A stretch of 64,000 bases of DNA. Source: Limnomonas spitsbergensis. Lineage: Eukaryota; Chlorophyta; Chlorophyceae; Chlamydomonadales. Numbering within the stretch: position 1 is the stretch's first letter; the number at the start of each line of letters is the position of its first letter. The DNA lies in NCBI GenBank assembly GCA_037349105.1, contig JAYJMM010000041.1, positions 744,001-808,000 on the forward strand, written 5' to 3'. The notes beneath the pieces are model-generated. The model had not been told where the DNA came from. It did no database searches and was given only the letters and a program-made list of their open reading frames with translations. A program made the position numbers and the translations under genes. Shown here one piece after another: positions 1 to 12,400 of this stretch.

Positions 1-252
1 ACCCGCCTCCTTGAGGTGCTCCGCCGTAATGGCATACACATCTTGGGGCAACGCTCTGAAAGCCTTATCAAACGCTTTGACCGGAAGCAACGGAGGGTAT
101 CTCCTGTGCAACTGCAACAGGCGACCCCCTGCGATCTCTCTGACTTCCTCACTAATATCAGCATACAAGTACTGCACCACTGGGATACCCGCCCTGAGCA
201 CCATTTCCAGCCCTGAGCACATACCTCCAAAGGGCTCGAAAAGGACGACTCC
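1..252 (-). other. DNA cytosine-C5-methyltransferase-like domain, N-terminal 84 residues
   Basis: In the pol frame after RNase H, the residues VVLFEPFGGMCSGLEMVL are followed by RAGIPVVQYLYADISEEV. This fits motif I of S-adenosylmethionine-dependent C5 DNA methyltransferases (hydrophobic strand, F-x-P-F-G-G-x-x-x-G-L, then A-G) followed by the acidic motif II end of the next strand (YLYAD). The domain would sit between RNase H and integrase. The catalytic Pro-Cys motif IV lies beyond base 1, so activity and exact subfamily cannot be judged. E2 keeps only the first residues of the same domain (51706-51744) before a deletion. DNMT domains in retrotransposons are known from a few other eukaryotes; the assignment here rests on motifs I and II only. 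Confidence 0.68.
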
Positions 253-1488
253 CTCGGTCTCCATGGCCCGCACAGCACCACTCGACAGGCAAGCTGTGTC
301 CAGGCCTGCATGTAAATGAGGGGGCGTCACCCGAGGCAGGTCAGCAAGAACATCACTGATCATTGTCCTGGCTCGCTCCTTGTTGCTGAATGCCTGTTCT
401 GCCGTACTGACAGGCTGCGCCTGCTCATCATAGTTAGTGGCGGCAGAGGATATCTCCTGCCCCACCTGCGCTGTCACGCAAGCGGCCTCTGCAGCTCGCA
501 ATATCTGTACTCTCCTTCTGCCCTCCTGCGCCATGCGCACTATCTGGTCTGCATGCCACTGGTTCACTCTGCCCAACCCCGTGAGCAAAGCTACTTGTTT
601 CCCACCTGCCTCCTCCTGGACTGCTGGCTCGGGAGCGGCTGTATCGAGTCTGGCCCCTGTGCGGTCAGCTGAGGATGGGAGTGGCGATCTGGACGGGATG
701 TCCGCATTCTGGTGGCATGCCCCTGAGCGGTGGACAATGGTAATGTCCAGCTCTTGAAGCATGAGAGCCCACCTAGCATGCTGGCCCACCAACGTCTGAT
801 TGTCCATGAGGTAAGTGAGCGGCTCATGGTCAGTGATGAGATGCACCTTGCACCCAAACAGCATGTGGCGGTATGTGCGTGCTGCATACACTGCGGCCAG
901 CATCTCCCCCTGGAACGAGGAATAGTTCCTCTCGCTCTTGTTCAGGTATCTGGACGTGCATGCCACCATATACTCCCGCCCGCTGTCGTCACATTGTCCT
1001 AGCACGGCGCCTATGCCTTGCTTAGAGAAATCTGTGTACAACAAGAACGGCCATGGCGGCCCCTTGCCGTCTGGCCCTGTCCCACTGTAATCTGGTCTGC
1101 GCAGGACTCTTCCGCCCTCGCACATCTCTGTTTTGATCAACTGGAACGCCTGCGACTGCTCTGGCCCCCACACAAACGGGACCCCCTTGACCAGCAATGC
1201 GTTGATGCATGCCGCCTTTTCCGAGAAATCCGGGACGTAGCACCGGTAGAAATTCAAGAATCCCATGACCTCCTGAATGTTTTTCACCGATGTGGGCTCT
1301 GGCAGCGCCATAACTGCTGCTATCTTGGCTGCGTGCGGCGTGAGCCCCTGGGCCGACACATTGTGACCCAGGTACTCTACTGTTGCACACCCAAACAGGG
1401 ACTTGTCGGGGTGCGCCCTTAATCCTACACTGTGGAGCATGTCCAACATCAGCTCCACATGCCTGATGTGTTCTGCCGGTGTGTCACT
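1..1488 (-). CDS. E1 pol, C-terminal part: RT thumb, RNase H, start of methyltransferase (partial)
   Basis: From the stop at 1489-1491 to the window edge this frame has no further stop (496 codons). It continues the RT frame. Right after the RT palm comes the Ty3-type connection region: YLGH near 1372-1383 and MGFLNFYR near 1237-1263. RNase H follows with its acidic residues in place: TDFS near 1024-1035, GEML near 893-906, TDHEPL near 823-840 and NADIPSR near 688-708. A linker of about 140 residues precedes a methyltransferase motif I at 180-252. There is no integrase in the window; it is expected further left. Because the frame has no start codon after the stop, it would only be made by readthrough or from an ancestral intact copy. 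RT/RNase H identity is secure. Confidence 0.88.
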
Positions 1489-2800
1489 CTACACTAGCAG
1501 ATCGTCAATGAATGCCACGCAGAACGCACTCAGGCCTGCCCTGGCTATCTCCTCTTCCATCATACGCTGAAAGAAGGGAGGCCCATTGCGCAGACCGAAG
1601 TTGAGCTTTGTGTACATCCAAAGCTCAGGTCCCATCCAGAAAGCTGTCTTAGGCTGGTCCTCTACCTTTATAGGGATCTGCATGAACCCCGACCGGAGAT
1701 CAACCTTGCTGAATATCTTGGCAGTGCCCAAGTTTTGAAAAATAGTCTCCATCCTGGGGATTGCAAATTCCTGCTTAGCCGTACGCTGGTTTAACCTGCG
1801 CATATCGTGCGCTATCCGATGGTCTGTCCACTCCCCCGTCTCCGCACTCTTCTTGGCTGCTACTACTGAGTTGGCCGCAAACTTGATAGGCCCCCCCTGG
1901 GGCACCTTGACTATGATGCCTGCTTCAATCATCGGCTGACACTTTTCCTTAAAAATCGCCGCCTTAGTCGGTGGCATATCCCTGGACTTCTGAAAGCACG
2001 AACTGACCTCGTCTTCTAAAGCCAGCGTAAACTCACCCTGCGTGCCGCAGTAGCCTGGTAGATCTTCCATGGAGTAAGCGAATGCTCCTTGGCGATCCCG
2101 AAGCCTCTGCTCCAGGCTCTCCTGCTGCTCCGCAGTGAAGTCGGGGTGCTGGCCCAGCAGCCACCCCTCCTTGGTCTTGACGTACTCCGCGGGTGGCTCC
2201 ACTACTCCCCCCGGCTGGAACATGTCGATCATCTCAGCCGCCTGCGGGTCGTCCTCCGCGGGCGGCTCTTCCCCGCCAGTGGTGTTGCCGCTGTGCCAGC
2301 TCTCCTGCTGGCTGCAGGTACCCCTCCTGCTGGCGCCCCCCATGGGGATGACTGCTGGCGGGCGCAACCATCCCGACGACAGCTTCGCTGCTGCCTCCTG
2401 TCCAGACACAAAAGCCCCTTGGCCTGCTGTAAATCCTCCTCCTCGTACCCCCTACTCGGTGGCTCGCGCCCCCGGCACACACACCGACAGCAGGAGCCAC
2501 ACCAGTATCAGCTGGAGCGTCCCCGTAAGGATCCCCTTAAATGCTGTACAGGTGAGGAGTCCTCTGCAAGCTGGCATCTTCCTCGTGGTTTGCTGCGGTA
2601 GGTGCTCTGCGGGCTGTACGCATGGCTCTGCACTCTGCGCTGGCCTCTGCTGCCCTCTGGCCCATGTGATCTCCAGGTCTACCTGGCTGATCCTGAGTGG
2701 CAGTACTGGGCAGTCCATTCCTGGTCTGCTGCCACGGTTCCTGTCCGCGGCCGCCCTCTGCGCCTGTCCTGCGCGTCGCCTAGCCTTTTTTGACTTTTTC
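1489..2800 (-). pseudogene. E1 pol, middle part: hydrophobic segment and reverse transcriptase, broken
   Basis: This stretch is read in the frame that E2 keeps fused to ORF2. It contains a hydrophobic segment (about 2460-2560), the acidic linker, then Ty3-type RT: SKVDLRSGFMQI near 1675-1710, FGLRNGPPFFQRMM near 1559-1600 and the catalytic FIDDLL at 1495-1512. Breaks seen: one G missing from a G-run at 2800-2803 (four in E1, five in E2) shifts the frame from ORF2; a CAG-to-TAG change at 2452-2454 (E2 has Gln); and TAG at 1489-1491 two codons after the IDD, where an aromatic residue is usual. The same frame is open before and after each stop, so this is recent decay of a once continuous gag-pro-pol frame. 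Confidence 0.9.
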
Positions 2801-5800
2801 CCCGCAACGCGGCAGTGTCAGTCCAAAACGCACCGGCCCTTTCTGGCCCCGCTCCTGGGATCTGTCCTGTGCTGCCCTGTGCCAGCCGCTCCTGCCTGTG
2901 AGTGGCGCGCTGCACAGCCTTGCTGCTGCCTGCACCTGCGGGCTCCTCTGGCCCACGGCCCTGTCTCATGGTTTCCCGAGCGCTGTCAGCCTGCCTAAGG
3001 TCCTCCCCCTTGCTGGTTCGGGCTTGGCTGCTGCGCCTCACCGACGGCTGTTGGGTAGTCAATCCCTTTGCTTCCATCGTTTTGAGGGCTGATACTCTCT
3101 CCGACAGCTCCTCCTGTAGCTCCCTGACCGCCCTGCTGTAACCTCCCATCCTGGGGTTCGGATCGGGCTGTGGCAGCATTGTGAGTCGGAACAGCAGGCT
3201 AGCCTCCTGGCTTGCCTCCTGCTGCCCCATTTCCTGCCTTCGTAGCACGTCCAGCTGATCCACGAAGTTCCTTAGCACTGCCACCCAACGTCCCGTGCTG
3301 TATGCTGCCGGGTCACCCCAGGGCTCCCTTGCTGCTGCCTGTGCTGGCTGACTGATCTGGGCGTCCCCTGGGCGCCTGCCGCTCGCCTCGCCTGCTGCTG
3401 CCCCCTTGGGTTTGCAAGCGTGCTGGTCTGCTGCTTGCCGCGGGCTGACTCCCACTGCGACCTGGTGTGCCTCCTCTTCTAGTATGATCTCGTTGCTGAG
3501 TTCTATAGCGGCCCTCCTGCTTCTGCGCTCCTCCATCGCTGCTTGCTCCTGAAAGATGCTGCGCATCCGCGCGCGCCGCAGCTGTGGCAGCTCTTCCACA
3601 AGGTCGTACCTTGGACTTCCTGGTCCTGGGCCGCTGTCGGAAGGCATATAATTGCCCTCTGCATCTCGAGCCTCTGCTCTGGCGACGCTATCCTGGTCCG
3701 GGGGCATGGCTACTCCCTCGTACCACTCCTCATCTGACTCAGTGATCTCCACCAGTGGCGGAGGACCCTCCGAAAAGTCGTCGCTGAACTCTGGGTTCCT
3801 GCTGTCTAAGTCCTCCGCGAGCGGGGTGCTGGTATTGTCTTGGGGTGCCTGGGGCTCTGCCCGTCCCCTAGGCTCAGATTCCAGTGCTGATACCCCCAAG
3901 GCGTCCACTGGCTCCAGCAATTCCCATGAGGTTGCAGCTGCCCCAAATGTGGTGACGAATGCTGCCTGGGTCCATGCTGGCTCCTCTTCCAGGATAGGGC
4001 CGTCGGTGGCAGCCGTGGGTTCCTCCGAGACGGGACCGCGCCTGCCCACCAGCCCGTGTCCTATCCTGGGCTGGTTCCCCAGGGCTTCCAATTCCTCCTC
4101 AATGCCGACCTCCCCTGCTCCTCTGAACAGGGGTTGCAGCGTGCGCACCCCTGCCGGATGCGCCTGTCTCCACAACTGCACTGTTATGACGTCTGCCTGC
4201 CAATAGGGTAGCACGCTGCTTGCCCTGTTGTCGTGCCACGCTCTCCTCTCCTGACGCACCCACTGGAGCACGCATGCTTCCAGCTGTTCCACTGCGAACG
4301 GCGAGCGCGCAAGCTCCTCCTCTCCTTTCCACATGGCTCCCGATGCTGGCGTCCTTTGTGGCCCGTAAGGCCAGGTGGGACAGGCTGTTACCTCCGAAGG
4401 CGCCCACTGACCCTCTACACCCCACACATGCCGCATGGCCGCTGACAGCTGTCCTGGGAGCAGGACCCTCTGCAGCGCCATAAGCATGAGCGTCCACACT
4501 GTCGGGTCTGCTCCCCTAGCGTAGGTATAGGCATGGAACTCCGCCTCGTCTACTGACGCGCATTTAGTGACTGCCACGTCCTGTTGGTGCCTTGCGAACA
4601 GGTAGACGGGCCTGTCGTCCTGAGTGGCGTGCATGTGGATCCATGCTGCTGAAACAGGTAGCTCCTCCTCTTCCACCTCCTCATAGTAGTAAGTTACTAG
4701 CTGCTGGACCGGGATGGCCGACCTGGCCTCCCCGGGTGCCGCCCCCCATGGCACGGCCTGTCCTGCGACCATCCTGGGAATGACGATAGACGCCTCAATG
4801 GTCGCCTCACACCGCCTTGGCCTGCCCGGATGGCACAGCCCTGCCTCGGCTGGGGCTGGCACTGCTGTCCCCTCTAACTCTGCGTACTCGCCCATGGCTT
4901 GCACTGGCACATAGAATGCGCGGTCTCTGAGAGCTACGCTCCCCATCAGCTGACGCACGCAGTCCTGCGCCCATGGTGAGCGCATGAACCCGGGCTGCGC
5001 GCCCTGCCACAGCCCTTCCGTGCGCGCGCTGTTGGGCATGTCCGGGTGCGCCCTGGCTGCCGCCTCCACCGCTGTGATGCCCTCCGCGACTGCCAGAGTC
5101 ACCATTTCATGTACGCAGCATACATAGATGGGGTGCCGTCCCCACCTGCGCTCCATGTAACTGGGCATGTTTGTGCTGGGCCGTATGTACCCTTTGAGTG
5201 CTGCCAACAGTAACACCGCAGTCACTGCATCCCCCGGGAAGATCATCCGAGCTACCGCCTGGCTGGCTGCCCGCCTGTTCATGCACACCTGCACGCCGCC
5301 TTCCTGGAGCCTGTGGTTTTGAACCCTACACAGCCCGTCCAAGCAATCTGCTGGCATGGTGAGCATGGCCATGGAGGTGGACGCCTCTGGCATCTCTTCC
5401 CCCAGGCGATAATACTGCACAAAGGGCTCGCTCACTGGTGGAGCTGGCGGATATGGCTCCATGTAGGCCCGCTCTCTGCTGTAAGATCTCTCTCTGCTGA
5501 AGGACTGATCAAGCTGGCTGTCCTCGCCTCTTGCGTCAGACCTCCCTCCCCTCTCACTGCTGCGCTGCGTCTCTCCGTCCTCGTCTAATCCTCCCCAAGC
5601 ATTGCACCGAGAGGTAGTGCTTTTATGGGTCCTAACGGGCCCCGCCAGAGCGTCCAGCTGGCTCCCTGCTGCGGCCCCTCTGGCCGCTGGGCATCGAGAC
5701 CCCACGCTGGTCGGCTCCCTGGTCCCGGCGGCTGCTCCCGCTACCCCTCTGCCTGTGTCTTGGTTGCCATCCGGGGTACCTGGACATAACAGGGCAAACT

Positions 5801-8800
5801 CTGCCTCATGCAATGGTGAGGGTTCCTGAGGCTCATATCTGCCTGCTGAAAGGATGGATCCGGAATCGGTCTCCCACCCGTCTACGCTGTGCTGGGCTAC
5901 TGCCTCCCGCTCGCGTCTCTCAAACTCATCCCACTGTTCATCATACGTGTCCCATTCCCTGTCTAGGAACCTCTGCAACAGACCTGGCCATCCTTCACAC
6001 GGAGCTGGGCACCCCCTCCTCTGGAGATCCTTCAAAAATTCCATCGCATGTGTCACAGATCTGGCCGACCCTGCTGGCATGGTCCCATAATGGTTCATGG
6101 CCAACGCCTCTACCGCCATTGTCCAGTGGTTTACCTGACTGGCCACCTGCCCTTCTGGCACCCTCTGGTGAGCCACCTGAACTGGTCCTGCCTGACTGAC
6201 CTCAGCCTGGTAGGCCCCCTCGTCCTGGCTAAATTCCATGTGGCCTGTCATAAAGCACGTGTGGTTACTTGTCCCACCCCACCTTGGCTGTTCGCCCAGT
6301 TCTGGTGGTTCTTGTCGCGCTGGCGGTCCTGGCCACGCGCTTGGGCCCGCTGCTGTCTGCTGGAAGTCCCCTGCGCGGGGCGTCCCCATGGCCGTCTCGA
6401 AGTTCCTGCGCCGGTTCCCCTCGGGTACCTCCTGGCTCCTGCCTGGCCCTCTGGCTCCATAGCCCCGCGCTGGGCCTGCAGGTGCCCCTGGCCTGTCGCC
6501 TGTTAGCACGGCCTGCTCCGGGTTGGTGCACTCGTTGGCAAAGTGCCCTGGCTGTCCGCACTTGAAGCACACTCCACCATGGCGGGGTCCTAGGTTACGC
6601 TTAGGCTCTGCCACCCCACTGCCCCCTGCTTGGGCCCTGCCCGGCGGACTCAGGCCTGGGCCTCGCTGATACCCCGGCCCCTGCCTGTAAGGCCTGGCAA
6701 ATTCCTCCGGTTGACGCTCCCTGGACCTGCCCCTGGGCTGGTACCTGCTGGGTGACCGCTGCATGCGGTCCCTACTTGGGGACTGCTGCATGCGGTCCCT
6801 GCTCCGCCCCTCACTGGTGCTGTGCTGCATCGCGCCTTGCCGCTGGATCCTGGCTGCCGGCGTTGGCACCGTCCCGTGGCGCTCCTCACTGATGGCCCTT
6901 TGCGCGCTTCTGCTGCGCTGTCGAAGTCTTCTGTTCCCTGAGCCGCTCTCGTCACTGCTAGAAGAAATGTGCTGTTGCTGTTTTCCCTGCGGCTCCCCCT
7001 GGTCGGGATGCTCGCCCTCCACGTTTGATAACGGGGACGGGGTCTCCATCATTTTCCTGAAGTCCCCCGCCATCTCTGGGTCCACTTCAACTGGGAGCGG
7101 CTGCCCGTGGTTTGGCAACCCCCCCAAGTGTTGTGTTCCCAGGGCCTCCTGCAGCTTGACCAGCTCATCTGCCCGCAGGATGTACTGCCGATGAACCTCT
7201 GCCATGGCCTGCTGAGCATCCTGGATGCTCTTCCACCTGCCCAGCTGGCCTCCTAGGTATTCTACGATACCTGCTGCCTGTTTCCACATCTGGTCCTCTC
7301 TCCACTTGAGAGCTTTTTCCAGCCCGTCAATTCGCCCGGTCAGCCTGCCGATGTGCCCATCTCGACTGCTGGTTCCTGGCTCTGGAACCTTTCCGACGCT
7401 GCACTCCTGCTCCTCCTCTTCCACCTCTTCTTCCTGCGCCTCGCCAGCGCTGCTGCTTGCTGGTTGCGCATTAGGCCTTGCTGCCCTTGGCTGCCCCTGC
7501 AGCTGCTGCTGTTGCGCCTGCCTGCCATTGCCGTCGCTGGCCTGTTGCGCACTAGGCCCTGCCACCTGTGGTTGCCATTGCAGCTGCTGCTGCTGCGCCT
7601 GCTCTCCCCTGCTGAGCACTGGTTTTACTTGTGCAGCTCTGTCGGCTGCTGCTGTGCCATATCTCCCCTGCTTTGCGGCAGGCGGCGCTGCCTGCACCGC
7701 AGTCGCTGTTTCTGGGATCCTCGAAAGGACCTGAATCCTCCTCTCGCACTCCTCTGCCGAGTGCCTGGCTGGTTTTCCGCACAAGGCGCACGGGTGGCTA
7801 GGGCATGCTGGCATGAAGCCCCTGACGAACTCTCTCTCCTTGTCAGAGACTCCCGCGGCTCTGCGCGCTCTGGTCACCTCCTCTGAGGTTGCTGCGCCGG
7901 CCTCTGCCACTGCTGCCTCGATTGGCACCAGCCTGTGTCTTTGTAGCCTGGAGTGTACCGGGTTGCCTGGTCCTGCGTCCTGTCCAGCTCTCATAGCTGC
8001 ACCTGCACGCGTGGCCATGGCATGCTGTAAGAGCGGTTCGTGCTCTGTTTCAACTGTTGCAGCTGGCCACCCCTCTCTTTCTGCGAATCCACACTGGATT
8101 CCTGCCCATGCCACTGCTGCTGCCTGGTACCCCCCTGCAGGCGACGCCCGCATTAGTGGCAGCGTAAGGTCCCTGACCCCTTGCGCTCTTTGTGGGCCCT
8201 CTCTGTGTCGTAAGGTCAGTCTCCCTGCTGCCTCTAATACCCCGTTATACTTGAGGAACTCCGGGTTCCCTACCAAGTGCTCATATGCGTCTGGTGGCGT
8301 CTTAACGACCCTGACCACCGTGGGCTCCATAATGGCATTGGGCCCCCCATATCCATACACCACATAAATGAACATCACTCCATACAGATCTGCCCCTGCA
8401 TTGTCTGTGGTACGTATCTTCTCATCCGTACGCACCAGCTCCGCCCCCATAGCAACTAATTGCTCTGCAATATTGACAGTGATGACATGGCACGTGCATG
8501 CTGAGTCCATGAGGGCTTTCTGAGCCACCAGGACCTTCCATTTGACCATAAGTCCCACACACTGCTCCAGGTTGCTTCTGTCATTTTTGAAATACTGCAG
8601 CTGGGGTGCAGCTGTCATCGTACTACTCTCTGGCCTGGTGTTACTGGTCTCACCCATGTAGTCGTAGTTGTCTGCTCCCATTGGCATCGTGGTGAAAGAC
8701 AGCGCTGAGAGCCTCTCGTTCAGCTTGAACACCTGTAGGCGGATGTCGGACATATCGTCAGCTAGTTTACTCAATACCAGCCTCTTTGCCCCCTTCCTGG

Positions 8801-9446
8801 AGGAAGGTTCCACGAATCCTGGCACCGGTTCCTCCTCCTGAAAAGGTTCTGGCCTAAACGACTGAGGACGGGCGTTATGAACCGCCTGTTTGAAACCCGC
8901 AGGCTTGGGTACCAGCCCAACCTGCGTCATGAGTGCCACGGACTCGCTGAGCATCTCTGCCATGGTCTGGTGCCAGCCTTCCGGCTCAGCCTGCACCGTT
9001 GCATTGCTGAGATGCGACACGTGGGCCGCCTGCTGCGCCTGACCCCCCTGGCCAGGCCCAGGCCTTGGATACTGCCTATTGTTCTGATTCCTATCATACG
9101 GCCTGCCTGCAGCCTGTCCCTGCTGCGGCCTTGGCGGTAGAGGGTACTGCTGTTGCTGCGGATACTGCTGTTGCGGCGGATACTGCTGTTGCGGCTGTCT
9201 GACCGGTCCAGGTGTGATGTCTGTAACCAGGGGCATAGGCCTGCGCTCATCCCTGGCCCTGGGCGTCCTGCAATCCCTGGCCAGGTGCGCCGTGCTACCA
9301 CACTGGTAGCATGCCTTGACTGCTCCCAAGGCGCCCTCTGCGCTGTAATTGGCCGTCCCTGTTTGGTCCGCCCAGGTAACGCCTCTGGGTTTACCATCCA
9401 CCCGCAACTGTGGTACTGCTGCTGAGCCTGCGGGGTGCACTACCCC
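2801..9446 (-). CDS. E1 ORF2: very long Gag-Pro region upstream of RT
   Basis: About 2,200 open codons. Domains in order: CCHC zinc knuckle (CYQCGSTAHLARDC, 9270-9311); retropepsin-like aspartic protease with LMDSAC near 8495-8515 and a later hydrophobic Val/Ile-rich stretch; a second C-x2-C-x5-H-x4-C knuckle (7745-7790); Arg/Ser- and Gln-rich linkers; a third CCHC knuckle (6527-6573); then more than 1,000 residues with no family I recognise, including a well-conserved block at about 4110-5430. It lies in the same frame as ORF1 and is separated from it only by TAA at 9447-9449. The first codon after the stop is not ATG, so expression as a fusion is likely. Similarity to E2 ORF2 is high throughout, including the unknown block. 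The frame is lost at 2800-2803. Confidence 0.85.
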
Positions 9447-12400
9447 TTAAGGGCGTGTCCGCATCTCCCACTGTCCCGTTCTCTCTTTCCTGCCCCTGCT
9501 GGGCTGTGCATCTCCCTGGCCAGGCCCGCTGTTGGTTACTTGCCTGAAGCCGGTTCCTCCCAGGTCACCCATTTCCAGGGCAAACCTCTCCCACAGCACC
9601 ACCTGCTGTGTGAGTACTGCGATCTGGTCTTCATCGTTCATGCTAAGGTACCCTGGCACCGTCATAACAAACTTGCTCAGCTTGGCTCTAGCAACAGCTG
9701 GGAGTCCGTCGTGGAACATGCGCGAGACTGAGTGGCTTCTGCCGAAGTGATCTACTGCATCCCTTGAGATCTGCAGCAGCTCTGCCGTTGTCAGCACTCT
9801 GTGAGCAAATGCTTCCACTGTCTCTTCTGGCTTGACGTCCGGATCTAGAGTTGTCTTTACTCCTAGCCTGAGGTTGGTGATGGCTGTTCTCTCCTCTGAA
9901 GTTGGTTTTCCCACTTCCGCCTGGACCACCCTGATCCACAAAGTGAGCAGCGAGGCCTCGCAACCCTGCCCCTCTGCTGGGGCGATCCACTGCTGCCCGA
10001 TCCGTTCCACTTCTCTGGCAATTCTGTTTCCTGCGTGGGGCGCTGCCCTGATGGCTGCCATCAGTGGCCCCATGCTGGCCGGCTTGCTGTCCCACAGCTT
10101 GACCAGCGACTTGAGCAGCAACGTCATAGCTGACGGCGACTGGCATGATCCCGCTATTTCACCGGCCACCACAGCCAGCGCTGGCTGGTCATCCGACATT
10201 GCCAGCCTGTTGTGCGATCCCCAGTATCCACACGCCTGGCAATACTTCCTGGCTGCAACTGCGCCTGGGTGTGACATATCCAGGACTGGTACGTTGCCTT
10301 GGATGGCTGGGATCTTGGTGACCTTGGCTACCCCTGCCAGCTGCAGGACCATCTGCTGCTGCAGCTGCAGGTTCACCCTTGCCTGCTCCCTATCGAGCCT
10401 TTTCATTTCCTGGTCGCTGGACTCCTGCCTGGTTCTTGGCCTGCGCCTGTCCGCTCCCCTTGGATCTGAATTCGGTGATTCTGAGCGCGATCCATATCCA
10501 CCTCCGCTGCCTCCTGACGGGCTGCGTCCTGGACGGTATCTGTCGAATCTGTTGTCATTGTCCTCCTGATCATCCCTTGACGGCTGTCTGCCTGCTCTTC
10601 CTGCGGAGCTTCGACTCCCATCGCGCGGCTGCCTCCCGGTCTCACTTCTGCTTGGTCTGTCGCTTGACCCGGGTCTCCAAGGATGTGCTCTGTCTGGTCC
10701 TGCCTGCTCCCTTGGCGGTTCCTGGTTTTGCCGATCCTGCTGTGCTCCCCTGCCGCATTCATCGGCTCCTCTGGGTTGCTCCTGACTTTGCTGCCTTGGC
10801 TGTTCCCAGCTGTCCGCCTGCCCCCTGGGCGGCTCCTGGCCTTGTTGCTCCTGCTGTGCTCCCCTGCTGCATTCATCGGCTCCTCTGGGTTGCTCCTGAC
10901 TTTGCTGCCTTGGCTGTTCCCAGCTGCCCGCCTGCCCCCTGGGCGGCTCCTGGCCTTGCTGGTTTGGCTGTTCCCTGTTGTATCCCCGCTCTCTGGGTAT
11001 TTCCTGGCTTTGCCAGTACTGCTGTCCTTCACTGTTTGCTTGCCCCCTGGGCTGCCCTCTGTACTGTCTTCCTGGCTGCGTTCCTCCTGTGTAATTCCTG
11101 GCGAAGGAATCAGATTGCGTTTCCCCTCTGGCTTCCTGCCTTCTTGATCCGCTGCTGCGCACACTGCCTGCTGGCTCATCCTGTTGCGCTCCTTTTGCTG
11201 CTCCCTCTTGCCTGTTCCTCAGGAATTCCTCAATGTTATCCAATTGGGTTTCCTGGCATGTGTTCTCTTTGTCCTCGACGATGCGTAGGAGTGCATAGGA
11301 TTCCTGCATGCTTGCTCTGCGCGTTGCTACGCCCTGCTCAGCCATCCTGGCCAGTGATCGGCTAGTCAACTCCACTCTCTCGCTGGCGGCTGGGCTACTG
11401 GCCCTGGGTTCTTCCTTGCCCCTTGGCCGCCCCCTGAGGCTTGGCTCACTGCTGACCTCAAAAAACTCCGATCTGGGTGTTGGTGTTGGCGCGGCCCTGG
11501 CCTGCTGCTGCCACCTCTGGACTTCCCTGAGATCTGCAGGTTGTTGCGCTGCTGTTTCGAATCCTTCCCACACCTGGTCCTCCTCATCTTCTGGTTCGGA
11601 AGTATGCTCCACTGGATGTCCTGTCACCTCATCATACCACTCATCTGCGAAAACCTTGACTGCTAGGGCTGCTTCCCGTCCTAACCTTCCCTTGGACACC
11701 TGTCCAAGGGCGGCCAACAGCACTGCCCTGTCCTGCCCTGTGTGGGACATACCCATCATGGCCTTTGTTGCCCATCCCTGCAGATGATGGGCCCTGAACT
11801 CCTCAATGGCTGCGATTTGATCCTGGATTTGCGAGAACGTCCTGGCGCATACCTCTTTCCACAGGTTTCTTGCCCACTGCAAAAGTCCTGCCCAGCCGAG
11901 CGGCTGCATTTGCTGCTCTGGCTCCTTTTCGACGCTGACTTCTTCCACTGCCCTGGAGCGCTCTGGCTCTCTAGGTCTGGCATCCTGCGCCTGCGTTGGT
12001 CTTGGAAAAAATCCCCGCCGGATTCCCTCGCTGCTGCCGCCTTGCCTCTGGTTGCTAGCTCCCTCCTTGGGTGTCTGCACAGGTCTGCCCACACTGGGCG
12101 CAAACTTGGACAGCGGTGTCCCGTAGACTGTGGATCCCACCCCTCTTTTAACCAGCACCTTGCGTGGTCGCGTTGGCTGTCTTGGGCGCACTACCTGTCA
12201 CTGGCTGCCGCTCCTTCTCTTCTTGCATGGGCTCAGGCCGCTCCTCCTCAGATATTAGGTCAGCCCACGGCTTTCCCACTGGTACAGCTGACTTTTCCTG
12301 TGGTTTTCTGCTGCTCCGCGGGACCTGCCTGGTTCCCGCCGTTTGGATCTCAGCTTCCATGCGTGTGACTTCTGCAAGTATACTCTCAATTTCAATGTCC

